Positions 38,832 through 52,302 are shown, counted from the first letter of the stretch. The stretch is 64,000 nucleotides of DNA from Priapulus caudatus (GCF_000485595.1 NW_014577129.1:447094-511093); one strand, 5' to 3'. Made by a program: numbers and translations. The notes: a model not told the origin generated them from the sequence alone.

Positions 38832-39227
38832 GTTGGCCTACTCCCATTTCGCCTACACATATTTCGCCTACGTCACATTTCGCCTACTCCCATTTCGTCT
38901 ACTCTCAGAATCGGCAATATTCCCATTTCGCCTACTCCCATTATGCTACTGTATTTTCTATTTTTGTCGAGTTGTGTTCTCATTATTTGTACCTATATTT
39001 TCTTCTGGTTCCTGTACGTAGTCTATGTATGCCAATCAAAACCATATTTTATTATTTATAAAATAAAATGATTATTTAGTGAACAAACCGATCGTAGACG
39101 AAATGGGAATGGGGTAGATTTTGAGCGTAGACGAATTGGGAGTAGGCGAAATTGGTGTAGGCCAACTGGGAATTTTGCTGTAGGCGAAATGAGAATTTTG
39201 CCGTAGGCGAAATGGGAGTAGGCCAAC
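38832..39227. mobile_element. Foldback element with GGCCTACTCCCATTTCGCC arms
   Basis: Left GTTGGCCTACTCCCATTTCG and right GAAATGGGAGTAGGCCAAC are inverted. Further CCTACTCCCATTTCG units in both orientations lie inside. Noisy copy at ~32700-33115. Confidence 0.8.
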
Positions 39228-39529
39228 CAGGAATAAACCAGTACCTAGAGCATTGAAGAGGAGTGAAATTATATGGGAAAGAAGACGACTATTTTCACAC
39301 ACAATATTTTTTAACTGATGATCAAATTGAAACTTCACACCCTGAATAGTGATTACGAGGGACAATGTTTTATATATAATTGCAATTACTAGATTAGTTA
39401 TTAACTTTATTGCAATATAAATTATAATTAGATAAATTGTCTAAGTTTATGTGAAGTGAGAATGAGCAGTTCTTCACAAGTTAGGCGATGTGTAGTCCCC
39501 GGTATGTATATTGAAAAGTATGGCCATTG

Positions 39530-39608
39530 GTAGCTCTAGCACTATTGCCCTTCGCTCTACGACAGGCGTGTGGCAGAGCGAAGGGAGCCGCTATAGTTCT
39601 AGAGCTAC
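39530..39608. mobile_element. Short hairpin element, CCCTTCGCTCT stem
   Basis: GTAGCTCTAG...CCCTTCGCTCT pairs with AGAGCGAAGGG...CTAGAGCTAC. Noisy copy at ~33430-33510. Confidence 0.65.
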
Positions 39609-40013
39609 GACAGTGGGTGATAGATCACGTTACAATGATATGCCCAATGTGTACACAATGTATGTAACAATTTACTTCATGTGTGGGTATGGGATGGACG
39701 TAATCCTACAGCCTGTGCCTATACCTATTAAAGAAGTTGTATTCTTGACTACACCCAGACTGTGCTGATAGATTAATTGGTTTCTCATTGTCTTTATGTG
39801 TAAAAATAGCCAGAAAGCAATATAAGTTATAACTGGTATGTGGTGCAACATGCCAGGTTGCAACTGCCGAATGTGGGACACATGTTCAGTTATTATAATA
39901 ACTTATATTTATAATAAATAAATAATGCTAAATCACGTGTACATTGTCCCCTTTTTTGATAGTCATTTAGTGCTGTCCGGAATAACAACTGATTTCCTTG
40001 ACTCCAAGCAGCC

Positions 40014-40235
40014 ATGACTGAAAGAAAGCCCACAGAAAGATCGGCCATAATTCTACTATGGCGAACGATACTGAAGTATGTCGCCTACATCTCAAGGTTT
40101 CTCTGCGAGCATTGCTCCGGTTACATCTTCAGTTTCATCTATCAAAACACGCCGAAGCAGCAACTGAACCCTGTCAACAATGAGCTTCTTCTGTTACCGG
40201 CCATTGAGCTGGCACGAAGAATCAGGAAGCGTGAG
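40014..40235 (+). CDS. FAAH2: Fatty-acid amide hydrolase 2-like, exon 1 (misplaced relative to exons 2-4)
   Basis: The ATG at 40014 opens 74 codons ending KRE before a GTGGGT donor (phase 0). This joins exactly to the phase-0 acceptor at 36264 to give KRE-VRCVDV. A hydrophobic, partly aromatic helix (residues ~10-43, IILLWRTILKYVAYISRFL and onward) fits the N-terminal membrane anchor of FAAH2. LLLLPAIELARRIRKRE matches the family's LLLLSGMQLAKLIRQRK-type segment. The indel-damaged counterpart is at 33933-34153. With exons 2-9 the protein totals 543 residues; human FAAH2 is ~532. Confidence 0.88.
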
Positions 40236-40479
40236 GTGGGTCTGTGTTTTTCTCATCCAAGTCTGTATATGAGAGGCTCAGAATAATTCTAAACATCTGA
40301 CATGTAGCCATTCCCACTCCCACAGGGTTATACAGCAAATTGATAAGAAACCCGGTGAGGAATCCTTGCAACATGGTTGGCTATGCTGTAGCCATTATAT
40401 GATAAATAATACACTAGCCAGCAAATCATCAGCGGTGGTCTTATACCACCACTCTAATCAGAATTTCATAATTTGGCAA

Positions 40480-41970
40480 AATTTGACCATTTATCCAATG
40501 GAAATATTCTCACGATTGCACCATTGAAGCTACATGTGAAAATAGCAGCACCACTAGCGAATAATGATTGGCCACTTAGACAGTCTGTCATATCTAATAG
40601 TCTCCTGGTTAGTGACAGTTCTTATATTAGACGCAAACATGTTTGCAGTAATAATCTGATTTTTCATACGACACTGATTAGTACACGAATTGTTTTGCTC
40701 GGACGTTGATTTGAGTTATGATTAGAGTGGCGAGCTAAAGCCAGCACTTTTGTTTTCTCACTTTTTTTAAATTTTATTTAACTGTGGGCTACAGTGTAGC
40801 ATACTATGTTGCAAAGATTCCTCACTGAGTTTCTTTATACTTTGTTGTATAGTAGCCCCGTTGCTGAGCGAAGGACTACACCTCTGTAGAACTAAACTCA
40901 TTTATGCCAAATTAGGCCCATTGCTTTATGAGGTGCATATGGGCCTTTACCATACCCCTCCAGCAGGCTTGGCTTGATACATTCAACATTGACATAGTGC
41001 TAAATACAGAAAGTTTAGTAAATCCAAAAGTCAATTAATTTGAATCATCTACTAAATCTTTCTGTTACTCGTATACCATGTTAAGGATTGTGGTTTTTTT
41101 TAGCTCATCTGACATAGTCAGATGCAGCTTGTAGAATCGCACGATCGTATCACGTCAACTTTCGTTAGCGTCCTTGCCGTGTTACTCCGAGCGTCCGTCA
41201 AACAGTTTGGGCAGCAATATTTAACCGACCTCGACCGTACGGTCACGATAATTCGACACATTGGGTGGGACGTACAAAACGAGTTGGGCTGTGAAGCTGG
41301 GTCAAGTAAAGGTCAAGAGGTGTAAAAGAAGGGGAACATTACTCCTTAACTAAGTATAGGAGGAAATCAGAATTGCAGCACAATCTAAACGGCTCGATCC
41401 TAGGCTCGTGATATATGGTGATATTAACATCATGGTAGGGCAAAGCATCACTGCCGAAACATTGGACGTCACAGTCCACAATCAAGGTCAATGTCACAGG
41501 CAATATTTAGGACACTCATTTCTAAGGAAATGTATGACAGGAGAGATTGAAAAACTTTTTTGGTTCAAGCGTGACATAGCATTATTATATGGCAATATTT
41601 GAAAGGACATGAAATACTTAACTTTCTGCTGACATGCAAGAGTAAGTGTCAGATAACATTTGACCCATCCAAGAGACGGTTAAACATGATTGTAACTGTC
41701 ACTGTTTAGAAAAATTACTGCACGGCATTATGCTATAAGAAATCTATAACACATGCATGGATGTAATGACGGCCTAAACATGTCACAGGTGAAATTTCAA
41801 AAGCTACAAAAATCTTGGTTAAAAGAAGGTTTATGCCTCCTATAAATCGTATAATTTATATGGCTTTCTCGTACTGTCATACATGTTAACATGTAACTAT
41901 GCAACTGGCCAGATTATGCTACTGACCACACTCGCATTTGTTGGGTCACTGTGGAGTTTTTGCTTTCAAT
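40480..41970. other. FAAH2-like intron 1 sequence
   Basis: No conserved coding. Collinear with 34400-35930. Confidence 0.5.
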
Positions 41971-42270
41971 TGTACACGGTTGCAGCTCCTCTATTGTGCA
42001 GCCTGTTAGCGACTTAGCTTAGGTAAATGGATACCCATCGTAATCCTAGTGCTTCCAACCACTGTATTCGGAGTGTATGTGAACAACAATTTGAGACTAA
42101 CAGGTTTTACTAGAATCCAACAACTCCACCAACAGAGTCACCGCAGTAGACCTATAGATGACGCTGTCGCTCTCGGCACTTGTTTAATAAAGCTGACCAG
42201 ATTTTAAGAGAAGATTTCAAGTGAAGTTTCCCATTTGCTGCTAGTTTTGAAAAGCTCTTTCGTGATAGTA

Positions 42271-42489
42271 GGCTGCGATGTTACGTCATGGCAGCTGTTC
42301 GTCGAAGCAACATGAAGGTGAACTCCATCCATAAATGCCGTAATAAGCGAGGTAACGTCGGCGATACAGCACCTAGATGGTCGATGCCATTTGGATGCAG
42401 AGACGGACACAGCGATACACGACGCAAGAGAAAGCACCGTTTCTCTTGGGTGGCGCCGTTCACTCAAGGAAGACATTCGCCATGAAATA
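42271..42489 (+). pseudogene. Indel-damaged copy of FAAH2-like exon 2
   Basis: Aligns to 36264-36483 with multiple indels; no continuous frame. Confidence 0.75.
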
Positions 42490-43602
42490 GGTTGATGAAA
42501 CATGAAATATTCCATAACTGTTAACTATTAAGTTAACTACTTGGGAGTATTCAAGCAATAGTTGGGGACAATAATGTGCCTGAATGAACAAACTGAATGA
42601 TTAAAGACAATATGTATAAGTAGTTATGATGAATAAGTATAACACTGTATAAGACATGCGTCACAACTGTGTTTGTGGATGTTGTAATGCATGATATGGG
42701 GTCCCATTGGTTTTGAGAATAACAGTTGTCGGTTTATTGTCAGCCACATACTCATAAGACGGTCCTATCAAATGATAGTAGGGGTCTGCTAAAAGTGTCA
42801 TTACTGTGTACGTAAATTATCCATAAATGTTACATGAAATATTTCAAAAGTTCAAATGATTCCCAACTATTTTTTGTCCAATGTTATCTGGGCCTGAGGT
42901 GAGTGGGGCCTCTAATCTAAAGATCGGCTCGCACACGGTATTTATTTTCTCAAGTAAATATGACCATGAGTCATTATATACATCGGTGCGGGCGCGATTA
43001 TCGTTGCGTAAATTGACGCATAACGCGTATATTTACTCACCTGTGCGCGGATTTTCGTTGAGAATAATGGAACAAACATTGCGTCATTATTACCTTGAAG
43101 TGAAATAACTCAACATGTGTTGCCGCATAAAGCAGTTAAGATGAGTGTAACGGGTACATTAATTACTGTGTGTTAGTGGTAAACGAACTTAGAAACATGA
43201 AAAATTAATGAGAAAAAATTTTGGTTGAACTCTATCTTCATTATCATCGTTTAATATTTTACATAATATTATTTAAGAGTCTTCACGAAGCCACGGATAT
43301 AACGCATATTATACACAAGGTATTGAAAAGAGTTGTGCACCATTGTTTGTTGAAGATTACTACATCATCAAAGGGAAAATCAATGTAAATTTTGTCTAAA
43401 GCCTACGGGCCATGCTCATGCATGAATGTGAATGTGGAATATTCTTACGAACCACGGTGTATCCGCAGTACAAATCGTAATCAGCATACCTTGCCGTAAA
43501 ACCCACTGCGCTCATATAATTTAGGATATCTGTAAGGAGGAAAAAAGAGCTTGACCTGCGCCACTTCAGTAGGAGTTCTGTCTTTGGTATGATACGTTTT
43601 AG

Positions 43603-43812
43603 CATGCCGACATTCTGCGGGCTGTGGGATCGCCGCGACACTTTCCTCGAACACAGGATGCCGACGCGCTGCAGCGCGTTGAGGGAGGGGCGCCTTCCAA
43701 TCGGCCTTACAGCATGCAGTGACTGTGACATGTGGTGGGGAAGTCCGAGCAACGTCGTGTAACGACGCACAAACAATCGCTACGACAGACCAGGATCGTG
43801 GGAGCGCCTCAG
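43603..43812 (+). pseudogene. Indel-damaged copy of FAAH2-like exon 3
   Basis: Aligns to 37516-37725 (GCATGCCGACATTCTGCGGG to CGCCTCAG). Several frameshifts. Confidence 0.75.
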
Positions 43813-44084
43813 GTGACGCAAAATCCATACGCTCGGATTTTACGGCGCCGATCGAATCGGATCAATACGATCGCCATGTAATTATTTCTCTTGTGAGTAA
43901 GGTGTGCTTGCAAGAGTATGATTTGTTCGGGTTTATTCTCGAACTTTCTCTCTCCATCTCCTCTCACTCTCACTCTTGAACGGAATTGTGTTTAATTACT
44001 CGTTGTTAACAGTCATAGTCTAGTGAGGTGGGGAGTTGGACCTTGTATGATATCGAGGTTTTGAAACAATGATTTCATGCTTAG

Positions 44085-44201
44085 GTTGGTGAGGATGTAT
44101 TCTGTCGGCTGCTGGATCGTTGTCGTATTGCTCGGATGTAGGCGGGAGCATCGATTGCCAGCGTTATCTTTCAATGGAATCTTTAGGCAAACCTACTAGC
44201 G
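44085..44201 (+). pseudogene. Indel-damaged copy of FAAH2-like exon 4
   Basis: Aligns to 37985-38104. The region coding for the nucleophile Ser loop is recognisable, but the frame is broken by small deletions. Confidence 0.75.
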
Positions 44202-44429
44202 GTTGTGGCTGTTGGCACATTACTTGCACTGAGGTGAGCAACGGTGGAACTATTCAAGTAGTTAAAGGAAAATGTAGCCTCTAGGTTTCTGGTTATTATT
44301 ACAGAACTAAATTAGTTATAATATGGCGCTACTATAAAAATTATGGTTCAATCACCATTAGCGAATTATTAAAAAAAATGTTTAAATTAACGACTACAAG
44401 TTTGATTACAACGACGGTGGCGCCACTCA

Positions 44430-46466
44430 ACAGACACAGATCTGAGAAGTTGCGCAAAAGCCACTTTCCAGCCAAGGCGTGCAAGATCGAGGTATTTCTT
44501 TATTTATTCATTTAAAGAGCATAAAGATTGTAATATCATTATAAAGCACTATAGTTTCAGTATTATGGATAAATTTGCCCTAAATGACATAACTCGTTAT
44601 GGTCTAATATAGCATTTATGTATAAATAATTGCACTTTTGCTGATTACCCTCGCGTCATTTTACCTGCAAAATAAAAAATACAAATTACGCAACTTTATT
44701 CAGCGGTGGCTCAGCACGCGTCGGGTGTCATTGGGCGCCGTCAAAGTTGTTCGTGAGCTGTTGATGTGTAAATAATTAATTAAGTATCTGCTGACAAATA
44801 CATGTGGATATAGACGATTTGTTATACAGTAAGTACAGTTGTATGCAGTAAAATCCTAGAGGCTACTGTCCCTTTAACCATGTAAGCGCTTTCTTAGTTG
44901 TCTGTCATAGTCCTTCTGATACCAGCCAGTAAATCAGCAAAAGTCTGCTTCCATATATCATTAATGTTGGAACAAAGGGGCTCGCATTTACTTTTTTACT
45001 CTCCATTAAGTTGGTCATTCTGTAAAATTGGCCAATGAGTAAAATGCAAAATTAATGTATTGCTTAAGATGTGGTATAGTGAGGCCTATTGCTTAAGGCA
45101 TGGCATGTCAAACCTATTGTGCTACACTTTTCTGCACACTTATGGGCTCCTGTTATTAAGCCTTTATTGAAAAAAACATGATATTTACTATTACAGATGT
45201 TATAATGCTGTGCATGTGCGAGTGCGTGTGTGTGCATGCATGCATGCGTGTGTGCGTGTGTGTTATATCTGCAAAAATACCTCATTGTAGTTGGAGCATG
45301 TAACGTGCCATGATATAGAAACATATTGCTTACTTAAAATCAATATCACGGTAAAATGGCTTCCACGGAGGTGTAGCAAAAGGTGGTTTCAAAGACTATA
45401 TAGAGGGAGTAAATCACATATCGTAAATTCCTTAAAAAGACAACCAGAATGTGAATAAAAAACTACCAATGGATTAGGGCCAAATCCCATACAAACGTCT
45501 GCAAAGGATGTCACAGCAATTTGTTTACGCTTTGCGTGCATCGTGATTGGAAATGTCTTTGGTTTTTTGGCTTGTCACGCCACTCACAGTTGATGCTAGT
45601 AATAATATTATTTACCCCTGATTTAACATATTATTATTTACACATACAAACAATTATTGCCTGATTCTTTGGCAACATGGAGTTTTTTTCGACCCAAAAA
45701 ATCTGTGTAGTGAGTAGAAGCAAACTTAAGTTGCACAGAATAACTATACATAGTGAGCAATCTTTCAACTGTTAAGAGAGGAGCTAACCTTTGATATCTT
45801 GTTTGGAATATCTGAATAGGTAAAGAACCAATAGCATCTATGATTTATGACTGAAATGTGTTATCAAAGAAGGAAAATGTTCTTACATTGAATATGGAGG
45901 TTAAGAATAAGAACTAAATTGGCAGTTGTCATATATGATCATTTTATTTTAAGAAATTTGCTTGAGCAGTGAAAATCCGTGTTTTGTTGAGCTGAAAGTC
46001 TGTCCTTTTGACCTCTGATTTTCTCCGCTATCACATTGTAATCATGATGAATAGTGGGTAGAGGGCATTGAATTGATTAAACATTTTTATATGTCACATG
46101 TGTTTACTTGGTGAAGAAATTGTGTGCCATAATTCACTTTTATGTTTGTAACTAGGCTGTGTGTTGTTATGGTTAATAACTGTTTGCACGTCTATTTTGA
46201 CCTATTCTCGTCACGCCACGATGTGATTTGGCTTCATCTTCACCTGTTATTCTCGACTGCCATTATTGTTTGCAATTAATTACGAGCTTTCAATTATTAA
46301 AGTTTTTTACTGTTCATTGATTGATTCTACGCAGAGTCAATCTAGACAACACTGTCATGATTGATTGCACTGGCAGCGACGGCATTAATTTTCACCTCGC
46401 TTAAGGAAACTTTGTTTGAACAGGATATTATGTTTATGGCGCGACCTATTTTCCTATTTTCTTCAG
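44430..46466 (+). other. FAAH2-like intron 4, right part
   Basis: Clean sequence resumes at about 44430, just after GGTGGCGCCACTCAA. Only short ORFs. A TGCATGCATGCG/TGTGTG patch lies at ~45215-45265. Confidence 0.55.
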
Positions 46467-48633
46467 GGATTGTTTCGAATGGAGGGCAATTTCCCCAGGC
46501 TACAGACAAGATGGTTCATTTCCTCGTCACGGGGCCAATGTGTCGATATGCTGCTGACCTTGTACCCATGTTAAAGGTGATGGCAGGACCCAGTGGCCTT
46601 TCAAGGCTACAGCTTGATTCCAAGGTATGTCCGCGTGCTATGCAACAAGTGTACAATCACGCTTACATATGCCACCAGACATTTAGAATATCTATTGTTT
46701 CTGCGGTGGTACAAACTAGTGTGATACGCTGAGTATCAAATTACGATCGAACTCTGCAAATACGCATGTGGTTTTGCATGTTTCATAGTTGTAATGTTAT
46801 GTGTGGTGTATTAGGCAGTAAAGCAGAGGTAAGTTGTTTACACTTGTTTACCCGGCAGGTAGATCTCAAATCACTTACCATTTACACGATGGAGGATGAT
46901 GGTGGATGCCCTGTAGTCAGTCCTGTGCATCCCGAGATCAAGGCAGCACAGAAGAGGGTTAGTAAACGTGTTACTTTTCATTTCCTAATCGTTCTGAATG
47001 TTTACTAGTGAGAGACTGTGTATCATAGTCATAATACTGGCAGTCGTAGCAGTAGCTTGCTCAAAATTCAGTGCTAGCTCAGTCCTGTAGTACTTCTGAA
47101 ATGTTTTTCCCCACATTAATATTTTGCGAATGATTTTATCAAATGAATTTTTACAAATTATAGTTACATCCACATAAATAATAGAGTGAAATGCAAGTGA
47201 GTGTTTTAGCTGTGAAAGAGGGACAGTAAAAATGAGTAGCATGCCCATACTACTTTAAAGGATATATATACTTAAAATTTGCATATAAATGTGCAGTTTC
47301 AAATAACAGTGGTAAGCTCATTTAATTCAAATTGATGCCACTGCGACACTTGTCCGGGAAAATTTAAAAGCGGCAAATATATAATGCCATTAATAATTTA
47401 CGTCCTGCAGGTTATACTTGCTATAGTGCTGAGAATAAATGTAATCCAAAACTGTGTTATATATCTGTTATACGTGTATGGGCAAGTATAAATGGACCTT
47501 AAAATTATAAACAGTCCACCTTTGTCCAGATTTTAATTGTGATGGGCTGGTTTTACTGGGATGGCACCTTTAACGAAATTACATGCATTGATTGTATCAG
47601 TATTCCCATGAGACACTCAGAGGGGCTATTTCTTGGAAACGACTTTTTGGCATGTGCTAGAAAGTTTACGCTGAAATATTGTTTCGCAATTGTCTGTAAA
47701 CACAGAAAGGAAATTGACATCGTTTTAGTAGACACTTGTCTACTCGTTTTTATTTTGTAACCCTGTCGAAGAAATCAAAAATCTAAAAAAAAACTTGGAA
47801 AATATCTGTGAAAGCTTATTAAATTTATGCATACATGCATTAGCAAATTTCCTGTCATTAATTATTTACACAGTCTGTGTGTGAGAATAAGCTCATTTCA
47901 CATTCTCAGTTTGGATGGCGGCATAAGCCTGTTATAAGAAAACACTGAAACGATAACGCTATTTTTGCATAGCTGTGTAAAAGTGATTAAATTGCTGTAT
48001 CGTTGTTACTGTTGTATATCACTACAGTGGCAATATCAGTTATAACATTGATAAAAAGGTCAACAAAAGCAATGCTGATTGCAATGTCTGATTATGATGG
48101 TGGCAATGAGATCAACAAAAACAAAAACAACAACAACAACAACAACAACATCAATAGCAACAACAAGAAAAACAAAACAGCAATAGCAGCAACAACAACA
48201 ACAACAACAATAAAAACAACAAACAAGAGCAATATTGTTGCATAAATGAATAAATATTAATAATATAAGCTACAGTGGCACACACAGCAGCAACAGCAAC
48301 AATAACAGTGACCCAAAACGTCAAAACCGAAAGCAATGAGAGAGAGTAGCAGAAGCATTGACAATGGCAACTTGGATGTTTGTGATTTTCAGGTAGCTGA
48401 TTACTTTGAGAATGAGATCGGATGCACAGTGAAGAGAGTCAACCTGAAGCTGATGAAGTATTCACTGCAGATTTGGTCAGCCATGATGGCTTCTAGTGAT
48501 AGCCCCTCGTTTGCACAGGTTTGTCTGATTATATGAAGAAGCATTATTGCTGGAGTCACAATGGCACTTTTTGTTTGCCTTATCTGTCTTTTCCTCGGCA
48601 TGTTTCTTTCACTATTTCTGTCTCCTTCTATCA

Positions 48634-48673
<40 letters not shown>

Positions 48674-48736
48674 ATTACTCTCTCTCTCTCTTTCTCTCTT
48701 TCTCTCTCTCTCACTCTAATCACTCTCCCCCCTCTT

Positions 48737-48789
<53 letters not shown>

Positions 48790-49639
48790 TTCACTCTAAT
48801 TACTCACTCTGTCTCTTTCTCTCTTTCTCTCTCGCTCCGCAAACTCACTCACACTATCGCTCACGCCCGGCGCTTGCTGCTTTTCAGGAGTTGTCAGGGT
48901 ACATGTTGCCCGAGGAGCGCCGCCCTGTCAGCTGTACCCTCGAGCTGTTCAAGTGGCTCATGTGCTCCTCTAGTCACACGCTGCCAGCCATCGGACTCGG
49001 TCTCATGGAGAACCTGGCACTGGTCGATGAGAAGGCGATCGCAATGTGCGCCAGTCTAAAGAACGAGCTGAGCGACATGTTGGGTGAGGGTCGCCGAACT
49101 CTGACACGTGACAATCGTTACGTCTGCGATTAAATTAAACGATAAAAATATTATTAACATCGATAGAATAACGTCACGTAGTTAAGTGAAAATGTAAAAA
49201 TTAAGTTTTTCTCTGAAATAAATTTTCAAGCAATTTCGAGAAACTCACGCTTGGTCCACATTTTCTAGCTTATTTTCTATTCCACTTTTTTATCGATGCG
49301 TAAAACGCGTTGTCCTCGTTTCCCCCGGCCAGCGATGATTTTCACGACGCGTGTCTGCCTGCAGGTAACAACGGCGTGCTGCTGTACCCGCCCCATCCGC
49401 TGCCGGCCGTCTACCATAACCAGCCGCTCTTCGTCATGTACAACTTCGCCTACACGGCCATATTCAACGTTCTCGGCGTCCCCGTCACGCAGTGCCCCCT
49501 GGGGGTTGGCGGCGAGGGCCTCCCCATCGGCGTGCAGGTCGTTGGCGCTCAGCACAATGACCACCTGACCCTCGCCGTTGCCGCGGAGATCGAGCGAGGC
49601 TTTGGGGGCTGGGTGCAGCCGGGCACGAGCGGCCACTAG
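46467..49639 (+). CDS. FAAH2: Fatty-acid amide hydrolase 2-like, exons 5-9
   Basis: Exons 46467-46624, 46859-46957, 48393-48518, 48888-49089 and 49365-49639 continue the frame from exon 4 (TS-GIVSNGGQFP). Stop TAG at 49637-49639. Diagnostic blocks: LVTGPMCRYAADLVPMLKVM, AGPSG, DLKSLTIYTMEDDGG, RVNLKLMKYSLQIWSAMM, LFKWLMCSSSHTLPAIGLGL, GVLLYPPHPLP, NFAYTAIFNVLGVPVTQCPL, GLPIGVQVVGAQHNDHLTLA and the terminal GGWVQPG. All match the C-terminal half of the FAAH2 amidase. Each of these exons occurs once, in contrast to exons 1-4. Introns carry (AAC)n and (CT)n microsatellites. Confidence 0.93.
48112..48235. repeat. (AAC)n-rich stretch in FAAH2-like intron 6
   Basis: AACAACAAC runs with AAAACA and AGCAAC interruptions; intronic. 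Confidence 0.9.
48638..48838. repeat. (CT)n microsatellite in FAAH2-like intron 7
   Basis: CT repeats with short TAATTACT interruptions, ending ~50 bp before the exon 8 acceptor. It lengthens the polypyrimidine tract region. Confidence 0.92.
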
Positions 49640-51084
49640 AGGGCGCCGGTGGTCGAGCGTCGTCGGCAGCGACGTCGTCTCCGGTTGAACGATACGAGGG
49701 AAACAAATGGACAGACGTACGAGGGAACAGACGTGCAAGGCGAATACGTAATTGTCTAGTTTGTTGGATGCATGCGCTTGTCTTGTTGCTTTAAAACAGT
49801 ATTAAGGGTGGCGGGGAGCAGCATGATGATTGCTCTGTACGTTCCTGCAGGCAGCAAATGTGCTAGTCGAAAATACCAGGTGCCATCGTAGATGTGTGAG
49901 GCTTAAAACCAGGAGGTCACAAGAGGTTATAATGTCCTTCTGATAAAACCATGTTCGGTCATAATGAAATATAGCAGGAGTGGATCTTGCGTAAGGGGGA
50001 AGTATTTCACTGTGTACCAATCAACTCTTTCGATTCTATATAATTTCATTTGTCTTTGGGTCGATGGCACTAGTAGGCGACTTTAATTTTGCTGCAGTTG
50101 TTGTTACAGAGCTGTCAGAAACTGCAGTGCTTTCAGCTATAGAATTCGGGATAATATTAGCTATTGTTGCTAATAATCACTGATGCTTCTGTTATAAGTT
50201 GCCATAATTTATTTCGTAATTATGTGTGTGTGTGTGACATATTTTTGTCGTTTATGTTTTTGTTAATTAATTTAAATATTTCAAGCACTTATTTTAAGTT
50301 ATTTTAGATGCATCGACTGCTGCTCTAATGTGCCGGTCAATAACGTCTGCATGCGTTTGATGCATTTATTTCTTATATCATTATGCAGAGGCGTACTTTT
50401 ACAAATGGACAAAAAATGAATGCCACTGTAAACATTTCACTGCATTACCCGGTGTATATATATATATTCCCCTGCTGTATTTAAGAGAAGGAGCTGTTGG
50501 GGAATAATGGTTTCATTCAGTATTCAGTGCATGCGCTGGTTAAGCATGCTTCCGAACATAAATGCAAAAAAACGTGAAATGCTTACTAATGGCAGCAGTG
50601 CAACCACTATGTGCTTTTGTCAGTTTTTAAATAACATGCGTTTTTCTAGCCGTAATTAATTGGCTGGCGGCAATTTATTCGGTGACTATTTTTTTTTCAT
50701 CGGATTTTGACGAGTGATGAAATGTTTTCTTTCTCTGGAATCTGACGAGTGATGAGTAATTCACTGGTCGACTGGCGTGAAGTTATCAGAAGCGGTAACT
50801 GGTTCGCAGGATTCCCATCCCATTATTCTAGGCTATTGTCGGGCAGTTCTACTACCGGCAGTAAATTGCCGAAGTTGACGTGCCTGCGAGGCGTGCGGAT
50901 TTCTTAGGTTTTTGCACGTGCGTGGAGATAAAATCCGTGGTGCTTATATTGGCCATGCAGGTCTTATGATTTTTCGCTGTGACATTTTTGCGACACTGCT
51001 TTGATTGTGGTGATATTATGTGTGCTAGAAACTACAACCGAAATTTACACTACATTTTCGGTCTGCATTTTTTCGTAATACACC
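49640..51084. other. FAAH2-like 3' flank, no gene seen
   Basis: Short ORFs only. A (TG)7-type patch at ~50224 and a (TA)n patch at ~50455-50467. Confidence 0.5.
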
Positions 51085-52302
51085 ATTCACACCAGGGCCC
51101 CGATCTCACTACGCTCGTACTACGCTCCAAGAGCGTGGTGGAAACGTGTAGAACGCAGTATGAACGTATATGGACGTACTGCGATCGCGATCGAGCGCGG
51201 TGCAGTCACCATGAGCGTGGAGAGCGTGGCCAAACTTTGAACATGTTCAAAACAATCGTGGTGCGAGCGTGGCGGAAAGACAGCGCAGTGTGGGCGTATT
51301 AGAGACGTGGAAGGCGTAGTACCCACGTAACTCGAGCGTAGTACGAACTTAATGATCGTATCGCAAGCATGACGGGTGCGTGAAAATTGTCGCCCCGTTC
51401 TCAGCACGATGTCAATACGTTTTCATCACGCTGTTACTACGTCCATGGAGATGTCTCTGCAACCTGACCACGCTCTCGCTATGACCATGGTGCGTCTCTA
51501 GCAAGCTCGACCCGTTCGTACTACGATTGTACTACGCCCAACACGCTCAGACCACGCCGTTGTGGCGTTCGCATTACGTGTTAGTTACGCTCAGATTACG
51601 TCCTGCGAACTTGGGGTATAAATTGGGGTGCTATACCCTGGCCACCCCACCAGTGTCCACTATGGATGAGGCAACACTACTGCCATGCCATGGCCATGCC
51701 ATGTTTCTCGTAGAAGGACAACTCGAATTACTTGATTGCCAAGTTCTAATCATGCTGAGGATGATGAGGAGGAGAAATAGAAGTCTTTTGGCGGCATAGT
51801 TGTAGCATACTATTATACTATTATATGGGTATAAAATCAGTAGAAAATAATCTTGATGTGAACAGCACGGCAAAACGAATGATGATGTCTAGAACGCGGC
51901 GCGGTATTTATATGATCGTTGCCAGCGCAGTCGGCGCCTGCCTAGAGCGTGATTAAGTCGCACTAGGAGCGTGACTGGCGCGCAGTTGAGGCGCGGTGAG
52001 CGTTGCTTAGGCGCAGTTCAAGCGTCGTTCGAACGCAATGCGATCTGATTGGTCGCAATAAGGACGCAGTGAGCGCAGTGCAAACGTGATGCGGGCGTGG
52101 TGTTGAGCGTGGTGAAAGCTTGTTGAGCGCAATGAGATCGGGGTAAAGACGCACTTAGATCGTAGTATCGACGTAATTAGATCGTAGTATCGGCGCAGGG
52201 CCCGGCTGGGCTCAATTGGCCACGCTCTCAACCACGCTCACCACGCTCGGGCAAATTTTTGGAGCGTGGGGCGATCGTGATGAGTGTAGCTCTGGTGTGA
52301 AT
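51085..52302. mobile_element. Foldback element with degenerate GAGCGTGGTG subrepeats
   Basis: The ends ATTCACACCAG and CTGGTGTGAAT are inverted. Left ~51110-51360 and right ~51940-52290 are packed with GAGCGTGGT, CGCAGT, ACGTAGT-like units in both orientations. The centre (~51620-51880) is unique. No transposase. No clear target duplication. Confidence 0.7.

Noticed and set aside
49277-49738. Minus-strand 153-residue ORF over the last FAAH2-like exon
   Set aside because: Antisense shadow; the plus strand carries the conserved amidase C-terminus.
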